The notes under the pieces are model-generated. The model was not told the DNA's origin. It did no database searches and was given only the letters and a program-made list of their open reading frames with translations. Of a DNA stretch of 54,634 bases, positions 10,939 through 26,026 are shown in pieces; position 1 is the stretch's first letter; each line of letters begins with the position of its first letter. A program made the position numbers and the translations under genes. Where the stretch lies: positions 20,124 through 74,757 of the forward strand of contig NZ_QAIK01000067.1 of assembly GCF_003061005.1 (NCBI RefSeq), written 5' to 3'. This stretch comes from Pseudomonas sp. HMWF021. GTDB lineage: Bacteria; Pseudomonadota; Gammaproteobacteria; Pseudomonadales; Pseudomonadaceae.

Positions 10939-11811
10939 TTGACTGCTCCAGGTCCTTTGAATTCCGCTGCTGGCTCGCTTTATGTGGTGGCGACGCCCAT
11001 CGGCAACCTGGACGACATCAGCGCCCGGGCTCTGAAAATCCTCCGCGAAGTGGCGCTCATCGCTGCTGAAGACACGCGCCACTCCGCGCGGTTGATGCAG
11101 CACTTCGGCATTGCCACGCCATTGGCGGCGTGCCATGAACATAACGAACGTGATGAAGGTAGCCGCTTTATTACCCGTTTGCTGGCGGGCGACAACGTCG
11201 CGCTGATTTCCGATGCCGGGACACCGCTGATTTCCGATCCGGGTTATCACCTGGTACGGCAGGCGCGGGCAGCTGGAATCAATGTGGTGCCGGTGCCGGG
11301 TGCCTGCGCGTTGATCGCGGCGCTGTCGGCGGCGGGGCTGCCCTCCGACCGGTTCATCTTCGAAGGCTTCCTGCCGGCCAAGTCGGTGGGGCGCAAGGCA
11401 CGTCTGGAAGCGGTCAAGGAAGAGCCGCGCACACTGATTTTCTACGAGGCCCCGCATCGTATTCTTGAGTGTCTGCAGGACATGGAAGCGGTGTTCGGCG
11501 GCGAGCGTCAGGCGTTGCTGGCCCGGGAAATCACCAAGACGTTCGAAACGCTCAAAGGTTTGCCGCTGGCTGAGCTTCGGGCATTTGTCGAGTCGGACAG
11601 CAATCAGCAGCGCGGCGAATGCGTGGTGCTGGTGGCGGGCTGGTCCGCGCCGGAGTCCGAAGACGCGGTGAGCAGCGAGGCCATGCGCGTTCTCAACCTG
11701 CTGCTGGAAGAGATGCCGCTCAAGCGCGCCGCCGCTCTGGCTGCGCAAATCACCGGTGAACGCAAGAACGTGCTGTACCAGGTCGCGCTGGATCAGCAGA
11801 AGGGCGAGTAA
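10939..11811 (+). CDS. rsmI: 16S rRNA C1402 2'-O-methyltransferase
   Basis: A tetrapyrrole-methylase-fold SAM enzyme that methylates the ribose of C1402 in the 16S rRNA decoding centre together with RsmH, whose gene lies nearby. Family motifs: YVVATPIGNLDDIS at the N-terminus, AAEDTRHSARL, SDAGTPLISDPGY. The start is uncertain. TTG 10939 (MTAPGPLNS, 290 aa) has a TGAGGTG Shine-Dalgarno 7 nt upstream; ATG 10906 would add 11 residues without a clear ribosome-binding site. Confidence 0.94.
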   Translation: MTAPGPLNSAAGSLYVVATPIGNLDDISARALKILREVALIAAEDTRHSARLMQHFGIATPLAACHEHNERDEGSRFITRLLAGDNVALISDAGTPLISDPGYHLVRQARAAGINVVPVPGACALIAALSAAGLPSDRFIFEGFLPAKSVGRKARLEAVKEEPRTLIFYEAPHRILECLQDMEAVFGGERQALLAREITKTFETLKGLPLAELRAFVESDSNQQRGECVVLVAGWSAPESEDAVSSEAMRVLNLLLEEMPLKRAAALAAQITGERKNVLYQVALDQQKGE

Positions 11812-11846
11812 CCCGTCGCGCAGACCGGTCTGGCGGCTATTAGCGC

Positions 11847-11874
11847 TTGTTCTTCGGGCGCTCTGCCGTTAACC
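11847..11874 (+). promoter_or_regulatory. Candidate promoter for rnpB
   Basis: TTGTTC (11847-11852), a 16-nt spacer and TTAACC (11869-11874), placing the start within a few bases of the 5' end of the RNase P RNA (about 11885). Confidence 0.45.
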
Positions 11875-11884
11875 TGCGCGGCGG

Positions 11885-12240
11885 AGAGTCGATCGGACAG
11901 TCGCTGCCCTCTATGAAAATTAGAGGGGGGAGGAAAGTCCGGGCTCCATAGGGCGAAGTGCCAGGTAATGCCTGGGAGGCGTGAGCCTACGGAAAGTGCC
12001 ACAGAAAATAACCGCCTAAGCGCCTGGCGCCGGTAAGGGTGAAAAGGTGCGGTAAGAGCGCACCGCACGTCTGGCAACAGTTCGTGGCTAGGTAAACCCC
12101 ACTTGGAGCAAGACCAAATAGGGTCCCAAGGCGTGGCCCGCGCTGGGACCGGGTAGGTTGCTAAAGATGTCCAGCGATGGCCATCGTAGACGAATGACTG
12201 TTCAAGACAGAACCCGGCTTACAGATCGACTCTCCACCTT
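11885..12240 (+). ncRNA. rnpB: RNase P RNA, class A
   Basis: The catalytic RNA that matures tRNA 5' ends. The conserved cores are visible: GGAAAGTCCGGGCTCC near the 5' end, GGTAAACCCCAC in the middle, and ACAGAACCCGGCTTACAG near the 3' end. The terminal helix pairs AGAGTCGATC at the start with GATCGACTCT at the end. A T-rich stretch follows (CCACCTTTTTCTTT), consistent with termination. Ends are estimated to within a few bases. Confidence 0.97.
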
Positions 12241-12534
12241 TTTCTTTCCCTGCTTGAATCTTTGGTATCAGGGCTGTGTATTATCGGCAGGCCTGCGCTA
12301 AAGTTCGGCAGCGGCGAATGCAGTAATAGCCATTTCCCACCTTGCTTCAATCAACAGCAGAAGCGCTTTTGTAATACCGAAAAAATCTTACTCTTAACAA
12401 ATTACTTTAACTTTCGAGCGCAGCTTTCAGTGCTGCATCAAGTTATTGGTCGAAAGTCTCCGTCAGATTCTCGTTGCCCCTCCTTTTAAGCTCCTAAATC
12501 TCCGTTCTGTAAGGGTTTTCCTTTAATCCGCGCC
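12241..12534. other. Non-coding gap between rnpB and the dcw promoter
   Basis: About 290 bases, AT-richer than its surroundings. Open frames here are short, have no ribosome-binding sites and do not resemble proteins I know. I see no strong hairpin or repeat, and read it as an untranscribed spacer with the dcw promoter at its right edge. Confidence 0.5.
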
Positions 12535-12564
12535 TTGACGGTGTGGTGGGCGCATTCCTATAGT
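12535..12564 (+). promoter_or_regulatory. sigma70 promoter of the dcw cluster (Pmra)
   Basis: TTGACG (12535-12540), an 18-nt spacer and TATAGT (12559-12564), immediately upstream of three MraZ-type decamers. It is the best promoter in the window and probably drives the start of the mraZ-to-ftsZ transcript. Confidence 0.8.
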
Positions 12565-12570
12565 GTGCGC

Positions 12571-12600
12571 AAGTGGCGGAAAGTGGCATGAAGTGGGTTT
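12571..12600 (+). promoter_or_regulatory. MraZ operator: three tandem decamers
   Basis: Three contiguous 10-bp direct repeats, each starting AAGTGG (12571, 12581, 12591). MraZ is known to bind GTGG/TGGG repeats at 10-bp spacing upstream of its own gene. Here they start about 7 nt after the -10, at the expected transcription start, where binding would block initiation or escape. Confidence 0.85.
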
Positions 12601-12638
12601 TTTGAGCTCAAAACGATAAAAATTGGAGAAACGCTGAC

Positions 12639-13094
12639 GTGTTTCGCGGAGCTAACGCTATCAGTCTCGACGCAAAGGGCCGTCTCGCCATGCCGAGCCG
12701 GTACCGTGACGAGCTCGTTTCGCGTAGTTCCGGTCAACTTATCGTGACCATTGATGCCGTTGATCCGTGCCTGTGTGTCTACCCGCTCGATGAGTGGGAA
12801 ATTATTGAAACCAAGTTGCGCGCACTCCCTTCGCTACGCGAAGAGAACCGTCGCCTGCAACGTTTATTGATTGGTAATGCCGTCGACCTCGAGCTCGATG
12901 GCAGTGGTCGTTTTCTGGTTCCGCCGCGTCTGCGCGAATACGCAAAGCTCGATAAGCGCGCGATGCTGGTAGGCCAACTGAACAAGTTCCAATTGTGGGA
13001 CGAGGATGCATGGAACGCGGTATCTGCCGCTGACCTTGCTGCTATTCAACAACCGGGCGCCATGCCTGACGAACTGCGTGATTTGATCCTGTGA
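12639..13094 (+). CDS. mraZ: Transcriptional regulator MraZ
   Basis: A 151-residue AbrB-fold DNA-binding protein with two copies of the SpoVT/AbrB-like motif ([15 protein letters not shown] at about 10 and [15 protein letters not shown] at about 85). It forms a ring-shaped oligomer and represses its own operon. The start is GTG 12639, with GGAGA 10 nt upstream. Its operator lies 39-68 nt before the start. The stop overlaps the rsmH start (GTGA). First gene of the dcw cluster. Confidence 0.96.
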   Translation: MFRGANAISLDAKGRLAMPSRYRDELVSRSSGQLIVTIDAVDPCLCVYPLDEWEIIETKLRALPSLREENRRLQRLLIGNAVDLELDGSGRFLVPPRLREYAKLDKRAMLVGQLNKFQLWDEDAWNAVSAADLAAIQQPGAMPDELRDLIL

Positions 13095-14034
13095 CTATTG
13101 ATAGCGGCTTTAACCACATCACCGTACTGCTTGACGAAGCCGTCGAGGCTCTCGCCGTACGCCCTGATGGCTGCTATCTGGACGGTACGTTCGGGCGCGG
13201 CGGGCACAGCCGGCTGATCCTCAGCCAGCTCGGGCCGGACGGTCGACTCATCGGGTTCGACAAGGATCCTCAGGCGATTGCCACCGGGCAAACGCTAGCG
13301 GCCGAAGACGGCCGCTTTGTCGTTGTGCAGCGCAGCTTTGCCGAACTGGGTTCGGTGGTTGCCGAGCAGGGTCTGAGCGGCAAGGTCAGCGGTATCCTGC
13401 TCGATCTCGGCGTGTCTTCGCCGCAGTTGGATGACGCCGAGCGCGGCTTCAGTTTCCTCAACGACGGCCCGCTGGACATGCGCATGGATCCGTCCCGTGG
13501 CATCAGCGCTGCCGAATTCGTCAACACCGCACCGGTGGAAGAAATCGCCCGGGTGTTCAAGGAATACGGCGAAGAACGTTTCTCCGGGCGCATGGCCCGT
13601 GCCGTGGCCGAGCGCCGCGACATCAAGCCGTTCGAGCGCACCGCCGATCTGGCCGAAGTCCTGAAAGTCGCCAACCCGGCGTGGGAAAAGGGCAAGAACC
13701 CCGCCACCCGCGCGTTCCAGGGCTTGCGCATTCACGTCAACAACGAACTGGGTGATCTGGAAGCCGGCCTCGAAGCCGCACTGGATGCTCTGGAGATCGG
13801 TGGCCGCCTGGTGGTCATCAGCTTTCACTCGCTGGAAGACCGTATCGTCAAACTGTTCATGCGCAAGCTGGTAAAAGGCGAAGCCGACAACCTGCCGCGC
13901 AACCTGCCGGTTCGCCACGTGGCGTTCGAACCGAAAATCAAAGTCCATGGCAAAGCGCAGACGGCCTCTGATGCCGAACTCAAAGCCAACCCACGTTCCC
14001 GTAGCGCTGTCATGCGTGTCGCGGAGAAGTTGCG

Positions 14035-14038
<4 letters not shown>
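13091..14038 (+). CDS. rsmH: 16S rRNA m4C1402 methyltransferase
   Basis: A 315-residue SAM-dependent N4-cytosine methyltransferase acting on 16S C1402, the same nucleotide as RsmI. Motifs: [14 protein letters not shown] (SAM site), [12 protein letters not shown], and [10 protein letters not shown] near the C-terminus. The GTG start overlaps mraZ by four bases, and the stop overlaps the ftsL GTG in the same way, implying translational coupling. Confidence 0.97.
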
Positions 14039-16066
<2,028 letters not shown>

Positions 16067-16067
<1 letters not shown>

Positions 16068-17530
16068 TGTCTCTTAGTCTGAACAAGATATTTCCCCACG
16101 CCGGCCACGATCTGCTGATCCGTGAACTGGCGCTGGACAGCCGCAACGTACGTGCGGGTGATCTTTTCCTCGCTGTGCCCGGCGGCAAGTTCGATGGTCG
16201 TGCGCACATCGCCGATGCCTTGCAGCGCGGCGCGGCGGCGGTTGCCTACGAAGTGGAAGGCGCCACCGTGCTGCCGATCACCGAAGTGCCGTTGATTCCG
16301 GTCAAAGGTCTGGCGGCGCAGCTGTCCGATATCGCCGGGCGTTTTTATGGCGAACCGAGCCATCACCTGAACCTGATCGGCGTGACCGGCACCAACGGCA
16401 AAACCAGCGTGACCCAACTGGTTGCGCAGGCACTGGATCTGCTCGGTCAGCACTGCGGCATCGTCGGCACGCTGGGCTCCGGCTTCTATGGCGCGCTGGA
16501 AAGTGGTCTGCATACCACGCCGAATCCGATTGCCGTGCAAGCGACCCTCGGCGACCTGAAAAAGGCCGGGGCCAAAGCCGTGGCCATGGAAGTGTCGTCC
16601 CACGGTCTGGATCAGGGCCGGGTCACCGCGTTGGCGTTCGACGTTGCGGTGATGACCAACCTGTCCCGCGATCATCTGGATTATCACGGCACCATGCAGG
16701 CGTACGCCGAGGCCAAGGCCAAGCTGTTCGCCTGGAATGACCTGAAGTGCCGCGTGGTCAACCTCGACGACGATTTCGGTCGGCAACTGGCCGCCGAAAA
16801 ACGTGAGTCGCGGCTGATCACCTACAGCTTGCTCGACAGCAGCGCCTACCTGTTCTGCCGTGAAGCGCAGTTCGATGACCACGGCGTGCGTGCCACGCTG
16901 GTCACGCCGCAGGGCGAGCACCATCTGCGCAGCACGCTGCTGGGCCGTTTCAACCTGAGCAACGTACTGGCGGCGGTCGGTGCCTTGCTCGGTCTGGACT
17001 ATGCCCTCGACGAAATTCTCAAGGTGCTGCCGAAACTCGAAGGCCCGGCCGGACGCATGCAGCGTCTGGGTGGCGGCACTCAGCCGCTGGTGGTGGTCGA
17101 TTACGCCCACACCCCGGATGCCCTGGAAAAAGTTCTGACCGCGCTGCGCCCACACGTCAAAGGCCAGTTGCTGTGCCTGTTCGGCTGTGGCGGCGACCGC
17201 GATCGCGGCAAGCGTCCGCTGATGGCCGAAGTGGTCGAGCGTCTGGCTGATCGCGTACTGGTCACCGATGACAACCCGCGCACGGAAGACCCGGCGCAGA
17301 TTTTCGATGACATCCGCGCCGGTTTCACCGCTGTGGATAAGGTAACCTTCGTCGCCGGCCGTGGTCAGGCGATCGCCCAGCTGATTGCCGGTGCGTCGGC
17401 GGATGACGTGATCGTTCTGGCGGGCAAAGGTCACGAGGACTATCAGGAAATCAACGGCGAACGTCACGCGTTCTCCGATCTGGTCGAAGCCGATCATGCC
17501 CTCACCGCATGGGAGGTGGCCCATGCTTAA
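16067..17530 (+). CDS. murE: UDP-MurNAc-tripeptide ligase (meso-DAP adding)
   Basis: A 487-residue Mur ligase with the ATP-binding GVTGTNGKTS motif and the DNPR signature (DDNPRTEDP), which marks enzymes that add meso-diaminopimelate rather than lysine. It catalyses the third amino-acid addition to the peptidoglycan precursor in the cytoplasm. The ATG overlaps the ftsI stop (TGATG), and the 3' end overlaps murF by eight bases. Confidence 0.98.
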
Positions 17531-18890
17531 GGCGCTGAAATTGAGCGAGCTGACCAACGTGCTCGACGCACGTCTGATCAGCACCGATGCCAGTTTCGAC
17601 GGTGTCAGCATCGACAGCCGTGCGATTACTGCTGGCCAACTGTTTATTGCCCTGACGGGCCCGCGCTTCGATGGTCACGACTATCTGAACGACGTCGCCG
17701 GCAAAGGCGCGGTCGCGGCGCTGGTCGAGCGCGAAGTGCCCGACAGCACCTTGCCGCAACTGCTGGTCAAGGACACCCGCCAGGCCCTCGGTCAGTTGGG
17801 CGCGCTGAACCGTGCCGCGTTCACGCAACCGGTCGCAGCCATCACCGGCTCCAGCGGCAAGACCACGGTCAAGGAAATGCTCGCGAGCATCCTGCGCACC
17901 CGGGGTGCCGTGCTCGCCACGCGTGGCAATCTGAACAACGACCTCGGCGCGCCGCTGACCCTGCTCGAACTGGCCCCGGAACACACCGCCGCCGTGATCG
18001 AGCTGGGCGCATCGCGTCTGGGTGAAATCGCCTATACCGTCGGGCTGACCAAGCCGCATGTGGCGATCCTCAACAACGCGGGTACTGCCCACGTTGGCGA
18101 ATTTGGCGGCCCGGAAAAAATCGTCGAGGCCAAGGGCGAGATCATCGACGGTCTGGCGGCGGATGGCATCGCTGTCCTCAACCTCGACGACAAGGCCTTC
18201 GGTATCTGGAAGACCCGTGCCGGTGCGCGCAAGGTGCTGACCTTCTCCCTGAGCAATCCTCAGGCAGACTTCTACGCCAGCGACCTGAGCACCGATGCCC
18301 GGGGTTGCCCGGCCTTCAACCTGCATACACCTGAAGGTGTGGAGCACGTTCAACTGAACCTGCTCGGCACCCATAACGTCGCCAACGCCATGGCTGCCGC
18401 CGGTGCCGCACATGCCCTGGGCGTTTCGCTGTTCGGCATCGCCACCGGGCTTGGCGCGGTACAACCGGTCAAGGGTCGCACCGTCGCGCAGCTGGCGAAA
18501 AACGGCATGCGCGTGATCGATGACACTTACAACGCAAACCCCACCTCCATGTGCGCTGCCGTTGATATACTCGCCGGCTTTTCCGGCCGCACCGTCCTGG
18601 TGCTCGGAGATATCGGCGAGTTGGGCGACTGGGCGGAGCAGGGGCACCGCGACGTGGGCGAATACGCCCGTGGCAAGGTTTCCGCGCTTTACGCGGTCGG
18701 GCCGAACATGGTCCACGCCGTGAACGCATTCGGTAAAGAGGCGCATCACTTCGGCACGCAAGCTGAACTGATCAAAGCCCTTGATGCCGAGCAGGACACA
18801 AACACCACCATTTTGATCAAGGGTTCGCGCAGTGCAGCGATGGAAAACATCGTTGCGGCTCTGTGCGGGTCCAGTCTGGAGAAACATTAA
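17523..18890 (+). CDS. murF: UDP-MurNAc-pentapeptide synthetase
   Basis: A 455-residue Mur ligase that adds D-Ala-D-Ala to complete the cytoplasmic pentapeptide precursor. The ATP loop is [13 protein letters not shown], and other family motifs include [13 protein letters not shown] and [13 protein letters not shown]. The start is ATG 17523 ([10 protein letters not shown]), the position at which MurF homologues begin; an upstream in-frame codon lies inside murE. The stop overlaps the mraY start by one base. Confidence 0.98.
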   Translation: MLKALKLSELTNVLDARLISTDASFDGVSIDSRAITAGQLFIALTGPRFDGHDYLNDVAGKGAVAALVEREVPDSTLPQLLVKDTRQALGQLGALNRAAFTQPVAAITGSSGKTTVKEMLASILRTRGAVLATRGNLNNDLGAPLTLLELAPEHTAAVIELGASRLGEIAYTVGLTKPHVAILNNAGTAHVGEFGGPEKIVEAKGEIIDGLAADGIAVLNLDDKAFGIWKTRAGARKVLTFSLSNPQADFYASDLSTDARGCPAFNLHTPEGVEHVQLNLLGTHNVANAMAAAGAAHALGVSLFGIATGLGAVQPVKGRTVAQLAKNGMRVIDDTYNANPTSMCAAVDILAGFSGRTVLVLGDIGELGDWAEQGHRDVGEYARGKVSALYAVGPNMVHAVNAFGKEAHHFGTQAELIKALDAEQDTNTTILIKGSRSAAMENIVAALCGSSLEKH

Positions 18891-19972
18891 TGCTGCTGCT
18901 GCTAGCGGAGTATCTGCAACAGTTCTACAAAGGCTTCGCGGTCTTCCAGTACCTGACCCTGCGCGGGATTCTCGGTGTGCTGACCGCGCTGGTTTTGTCG
19001 CTGTGCTACGGCCCGTGGATGATCCGTACCCTGCAGAACCGTCAGATCGGTCAGTCCGTACGCAATGACGGCCCGCAATCGCACCTGTCCAAGTCGGGTA
19101 CGCCGACCATGGGCGGCGCGCTGATTCTGTCTTCCATCGGCGTCAGCACTCTGCTGTGGGCTGACCTGAGCAACCGCTACGTGTGGGTCGTGCTGCTGGT
19201 GACCCTGCTGTTCGGCGCCATCGGCTGGGTCGACGATTACCGCAAAGTGATCGAGAAGAACTCTCGCGGCTTGCCAAGCCGCTGGAAGTATTTCTGGCAG
19301 TCGGTGTTCGGTCTGGGCGCGGCGATCTTCCTTTATATGACCGCGACCACGCCGGTGGAAACCACGCTGATCCTGCCGATGCTCAAGGACTACAGCATTC
19401 CGCTGGGCGCCGGTTTCATCGTACTGACCTACTTCGTGATCGTCGGTTCGAGCAACGCGGTCAACCTGACTGACGGCCTCGACGGTCTGGCGATCATGCC
19501 TACCGTGATGGTCGGCGGCGGTCTGGGGATTTTCTGCTACCTGTCGGGTAACGTGAAATTCGCCGAGTACCTGCTGATCCCTTACGTGCCGGGCGCGGGC
19601 GAGCTGATCGTGTTCTGCGGCGCACTGATCGGTGCCGGACTCGGATTCCTGTGGTTCAACACCTATCCGGCGCAAGTGTTCATGGGCGATGTCGGTGCTC
19701 TGGCACTGGGTGCGGCACTGGGCACCATTGCGGTGATCGTCCGTCAGGAAATCGTCCTGTTCATCATGGGCGGCGTGTTCGTGATGGAAACCCTGTCGGT
19801 GGTTATCCAGGTTGCTTCTTTCAAAATGACCGGTCGCCGCGTGTTCCGCATGGCACCGATTCATCACCACTTTGAACTCAAGGGCTGGCCCGAGCCACGC
19901 GTGATCGTCCGTTTCTGGATCATCACCGTGATTCTCGTGCTGATCGGCCTTGCCACCCTGAAGCTGAGGTAG
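18890..19972 (+). CDS. mraY: Phospho-MurNAc-pentapeptide transferase
   Basis: A 360-residue integral membrane enzyme with about ten helices that transfers phospho-MurNAc-pentapeptide onto undecaprenyl phosphate, making lipid I. Conserved cytoplasmic-loop motifs: [30 protein letters not shown] and the His-rich [11 protein letters not shown]. The start is ATG 18890 ([16 protein letters not shown]), overlapping the murF stop by one base. Confidence 0.98.
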   Translation: MLLLLAEYLQQFYKGFAVFQYLTLRGILGVLTALVLSLCYGPWMIRTLQNRQIGQSVRNDGPQSHLSKSGTPTMGGALILSSIGVSTLLWADLSNRYVWVVLLVTLLFGAIGWVDDYRKVIEKNSRGLPSRWKYFWQSVFGLGAAIFLYMTATTPVETTLILPMLKDYSIPLGAGFIVLTYFVIVGSSNAVNLTDGLDGLAIMPTVMVGGGLGIFCYLSGNVKFAEYLLIPYVPGAGELIVFCGALIGAGLGFLWFNTYPAQVFMGDVGALALGAALGTIAVIVRQEIVLFIMGGVFVMETLSVVIQVASFKMTGRRVFRMAPIHHHFELKGWPEPRVIVRFWIITVILVLIGLATLKLR

Positions 19973-19977
19973 AACGA

Positions 19978-21324
19978 GTGTCTCTGATCGCTTCTGACCA
20001 CTTCCGCATCGTTGTCGGCCTCGGCAAGAGCGGCATGTCCCTGGTTCGCTTCCTGGCGAACCGGGGCGTGTCGTTTGCCGTCGCCGATACGCGGGACAAT
20101 CCACCGGAACTGGCCACGCTCAAGCGTGACTATCCGCACGTGGAAGTGCGTTGTGGCGAGCTGGACGTCGAGTTCCTGTGCCGTGCCGACGAGCTCTACG
20201 TGAGCCCCGGCCTGGCGCTGGCGACCCCGGCCCTGCAAGCCGCTGCCGCCCGTGGCGTGAAAATGGCCGGCGACATCGAGCTGTTCGCGCGTAACGCGCG
20301 GGCGCCGATCGTGGCCATCACCGGCTCCAACGCGAAAAGCACCGTCACCACCCTGGTCGGCGAGATGGCGGCTGCGGCCGGCAAACGCGTCGCAGTGGGC
20401 GGTAACCTCGGCACGCCGGCGCTGGAATTGCTCAGCGATGACGTCGAGCTGTACGTGATGGAGCTGTCGAGCTTTCAGCTGGAAACCACCGACCAGCTCA
20501 ACGCCGAAGTGGCCACCGTGCTGAACATCAGCGAAGACCACATGGACCGCTACAGCGGCCTGCCGGCGTACCACCTGGCCAAGCACCGGATCTTCCGTGG
20601 GGCGAAGCAGGTCGTGGTCAATCGGCAGGATGCACTCAGCCGTCCGCTGATCGGCGAGGGCCAGCCGTGCTGGACCTTCGGCCTGAACAAACCGGATTTC
20701 AAGGCGTTCGGACTGCGCGAAGAAGATGGCGAGAAATACCTGGCCTTCGAATTCCAGAACCTGATGCCGGTGCGCGAACTGAAAGTGCGCGGCGCGCATA
20801 ACCAGGCCAACGCCCTTGCGGCGCTGGCGCTGGGGCATGCGGTCGGCCTGCCGTTCGACGCCATGCTCGATGCCCTGCGCAATTTCGCCGGTCTCGAACA
20901 TCGCTGCCAGTGGCTGCGGGATCTCGACGGCGTCGGTTACTACAACGATTCCAAAGCCACCAACGTCGGCGCCGCTCTGGCCGCCATCGAAGGCCTCGGC
21001 GCGGACATCGACGGCAAGGTCGTGCTGATCGCCGGTGGCGACGGTAAAGGCGCCGAGTTCAAGGATCTGCGTGATCCGGTGGCGGCCAACTGCCGCGCCG
21101 TGATCCTGATGGGCCGCGACTCCGACAAGATCGGCGCCGCCATCGGCGATGCCGTGCCGCTGATTCGCGCCACCTCGCTGGTCGAAGCCGTCGAGCAGTG
21201 CCGCGCAGTCGCCCAGCCGGGTGACGTGGTGCTGCTGTCGCCGGCCTGCGCCAGTTTCGACATGTTCAAGAATTACGAAGACCGTGGTCACCAGTTCGTC
21301 CGCGCTGTGGAGGATCTGGCATGA
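19978..21324 (+). CDS. murD: UDP-MurNAc-L-alanine:D-glutamate ligase
   Basis: A 448-residue Mur ligase. It has an N-terminal Rossmann-like UDP-binding domain (VGLGKSGMSLVRFL), the ATP loop AITGSNAKSTVT, and a C-terminal domain with YYNDSKATNVGA. The ATP loop reads Gly-Ser-Asn-Ala-Lys-Ser, typical of MurD rather than the GTNGKT of MurE. The start is GTG 19978, five bases after mraY. The stop overlaps ftsW (ATGA). Confidence 0.97.
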   Translation: MSLIASDHFRIVVGLGKSGMSLVRFLANRGVSFAVADTRDNPPELATLKRDYPHVEVRCGELDVEFLCRADELYVSPGLALATPALQAAAARGVKMAGDIELFARNARAPIVAITGSNAKSTVTTLVGEMAAAAGKRVAVGGNLGTPALELLSDDVELYVMELSSFQLETTDQLNAEVATVLNISEDHMDRYSGLPAYHLAKHRIFRGAKQVVVNRQDALSRPLIGEGQPCWTFGLNKPDFKAFGLREEDGEKYLAFEFQNLMPVRELKVRGAHNQANALAALALGHAVGLPFDAMLDALRNFAGLEHRCQWLRDLDGVGYYNDSKATNVGAALAAIEGLGADIDGKVVLIAGGDGKGAEFKDLRDPVAANCRAVILMGRDSDKIGAAIGDAVPLIRATSLVEAVEQCRAVAQPGDVVLLSPACASFDMFKNYEDRGHQFVRAVEDLA

Positions 21325-22538
21325 GCCTGCGCAATATCATCAAGCCGTACCCGTCGCCGATCATCACCGGCCGTGGCATCGACCTCGACTTCCCGATGCT
21401 TGCCGGTTGCCTGGCGTTGCTGGGCCTTGGCCTGATCATGATCGCCTCGGCCTCCACCGAAGTGGCGGCGGCACAATCGGGCAGCGCGCTGTATTACATG
21501 ATTCGCCACCTGATCTACGTGGCGCTGGGCCTGGGTGCCTGCATCGTCACCATGATGATTCCGATCGCCACCTGGCAGCGTCTGGGCTGGATGATGCTGA
21601 TCGGCGCATTCGGTCTGCTGGTGATGGTGATCGTCCCGGGGATCGGCCGTGAAGTGAACGGTTCGATGCGCTGGATCGGTTTCAGCTTCTTCAACGTGCA
21701 GCCGTCGGAGATCGCCAAGGTGTTTGTGGTGATCTACCTCGCCGGGTATCTGGTACGTCGGCAGAAAGAAGTGCGCGAGAGCTGGATGGGCTTCTTCAAG
21801 CCGTTCATCGTGCTGTTGCCGATGGCCGGCCTGTTGCTGATGGAGCCGGACTTCGGTGCCACCGTCGTAATGATGGGTGCCGCTGCGGCGATGCTGTTCC
21901 TCGGCGGGGTCGGGTTGTTCCGCTTCTCGCTGATGGTGGTGCTGGCAGTCGGGGCCGTGGTCTTGCTGATCCAGATGCAGCCTTATCGAATGGCGCGTCT
22001 GACCAACTTCGCCGACCCGTGGGCCGACCAGTTCGGCGCCGGTTACCAGTTGTCGCAGGCATTGATCGCTTTCGGTCGCGGTGAGTGGCTGGGCGTCGGC
22101 CTGGGCAACAGCGTGCAGAAACAGTTCTACCTGCCGGAAGCGCACACCGACTTCGTGTTCTCGGTCCTGGCCGAAGAGCTGGGCGCGGTCGGTTCGCTGT
22201 GCACCGTGGCGCTGTTCGTCTTCGTGTGTATTCGCGGCATGTACATCGGTCTGTGGGCGGAGAAAGCCAAGCAGTTCTTCGCCGCTTATGTGGCTTACGG
22301 TCTGTCGTTCCTGTGGATCGGCCAGTTCCTGATCAACATCGGCGTGAACGTCGGCCTGCTGCCGACCAAGGGCCTGACCCTGCCGTTCCTCAGTTATGGC
22401 GGCAGTTCCCTGGTGATCTGCTGCGCCTGCCTCGGCTTGTTGCTGAGGATCGAGTGGGAGAGTCGGACCCACCTGGGCAGTGAAGAGATGGAATTCCATG
22501 AGAGCGACTTCGCCGAGGAGCCGAACCATGGGCGCTAA
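21321..22538 (+). CDS. ftsW: Septal peptidoglycan glycosyltransferase FtsW
   Basis: A 405-residue SEDS-family polymerase with about ten membrane helices. It builds septal glycan strands from lipid II in partnership with FtsI. Conserved segments: GREVNGSMRWI, QPSEIAKVFVVIYLA, and the C-terminal LPFLSYGGSSLV. The start overlaps murD by four bases. The cytoplasmic C-terminus extends over the beginning of murG. Confidence 0.97.
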   Translation: MSLRNIIKPYPSPIITGRGIDLDFPMLAGCLALLGLGLIMIASASTEVAAAQSGSALYYMIRHLIYVALGLGACIVTMMIPIATWQRLGWMMLIGAFGLLVMVIVPGIGREVNGSMRWIGFSFFNVQPSEIAKVFVVIYLAGYLVRRQKEVRESWMGFFKPFIVLLPMAGLLLMEPDFGATVVMMGAAAAMLFLGGVGLFRFSLMVVLAVGAVVLLIQMQPYRMARLTNFADPWADQFGAGYQLSQALIAFGRGEWLGVGLGNSVQKQFYLPEAHTDFVFSVLAEELGAVGSLCTVALFVFVCIRGMYIGLWAEKAKQFFAAYVAYGLSFLWIGQFLINIGVNVGLLPTKGLTLPFLSYGGSSLVICCACLGLLLRIEWESRTHLGSEEMEFHESDFAEEPNHGR

Positions 22539-23590
22539 CGTATTGATCATGGCCGGCGGCACTGGCGGCCACGTGTTCCCGGCGCTGTCCTGTGCCCGCG
22601 AGTTCCAGGCACGCGGCTACACCGTGCACTGGCTCGGCACGCCGCGCGGGATCGAAAACGATCTGGTGCCAGCTGCCGGTCTTGAACTGCACCGCATCAA
22701 TGCCACGGGGTTGCGTGGCAAGGGCAAGCTGTCGCTGCTCAAGGCTCCGTTCATGCTGCTCAAGTCGGTGTGGCAGGCGCGAGCGGTGATTCGCAAGCTG
22801 CGTCCAGTCTGCGTGGTCGGCTTCGGTGGTTATGTGACCGGCCCTGGCGGAATCGCTGCGAAACTGGCCGGTGTGCCGGTGATCGTTCACGAGCAGAACG
22901 CCGTGGCCGGCACCGCCAATCGGTTGCTGGTGCCGTTCGCCGCCCGAGTGTGTGAAGCGTTCCCCGACACCTTTACTCTGTCGGACACCCGCCGTACCAC
23001 CGGAAACCCTGTGCGCAGTGAGCTGTTCCTCGAAACATCGCGACCGGCTCTGGCCGGCCGCAAAGCGCGTTTGCTGATCCTCGGCGGAAGCCTTGGCGCA
23101 GAACCGTTGAACAAGTTGCTGCCTGAAGCTCTGGCGCAAGTCCCTGCCGACTTGCGTCCGGAAGTGTTTCATCAGGCCGGCAAAAACCACGATGAAGTGA
23201 CTGCAGAGCGCTATCGCGCCGCCGGCGTGGACGCGCAGGTGCAGCCCTTTATCAAAGACATGGCCCAGGCCTATGGCTGGGCTGACCTGGTGGTGTGCCG
23301 CGCTGGCGCGCTGACCATCAGTGAGCTGGCTGCCGTTGGTCTGCCCTCGATGCTGGTGCCTTTGCCCCACGCAATCGACGATCACCAGACCCGCAACGCC
23401 GATTATTTGGCCCGTGAAGGCGCAGCCTTCCTGATGCCGCAAAGAACGACTGGTGCCGCGGACCTTGCCGCGCGCCTGACAGAGGTCTTGATGCAACCGC
23501 AACGACTCGAAGAAATGGCCCAAGCGGCCCGCCGTTTGGCCAAACCCGATGCCACCCGTAGCGTGGTCGATACCTGCCTGGAGGTGGCCC

Positions 23591-23598
<8 letters not shown>
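22528..23598 (+). CDS. murG: Lipid II synthase MurG
   Basis: A 356-residue GT-B glycosyltransferase on the inner face of the membrane. It adds GlcNAc to lipid I to give lipid II. Motifs: the N-terminal [13 protein letters not shown] loop, [30 protein letters not shown], and the donor site [15 protein letters not shown]. The start is ATG 22528 with GAGGAG 7 nt upstream; it overlaps ftsW by 11 bases. The stop lies eight bases into murC. Confidence 0.98.
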
Positions 23599-26022
<2,424 letters not shown>

Positions 26023-26026
26023 GACC

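Noticed and set aside
12262-12489. 75-codon frame between rnpB and mraZ
   Set aside because: No ribosome-binding site, AT-rich and non-coding in codon use, no similarity to known proteins.
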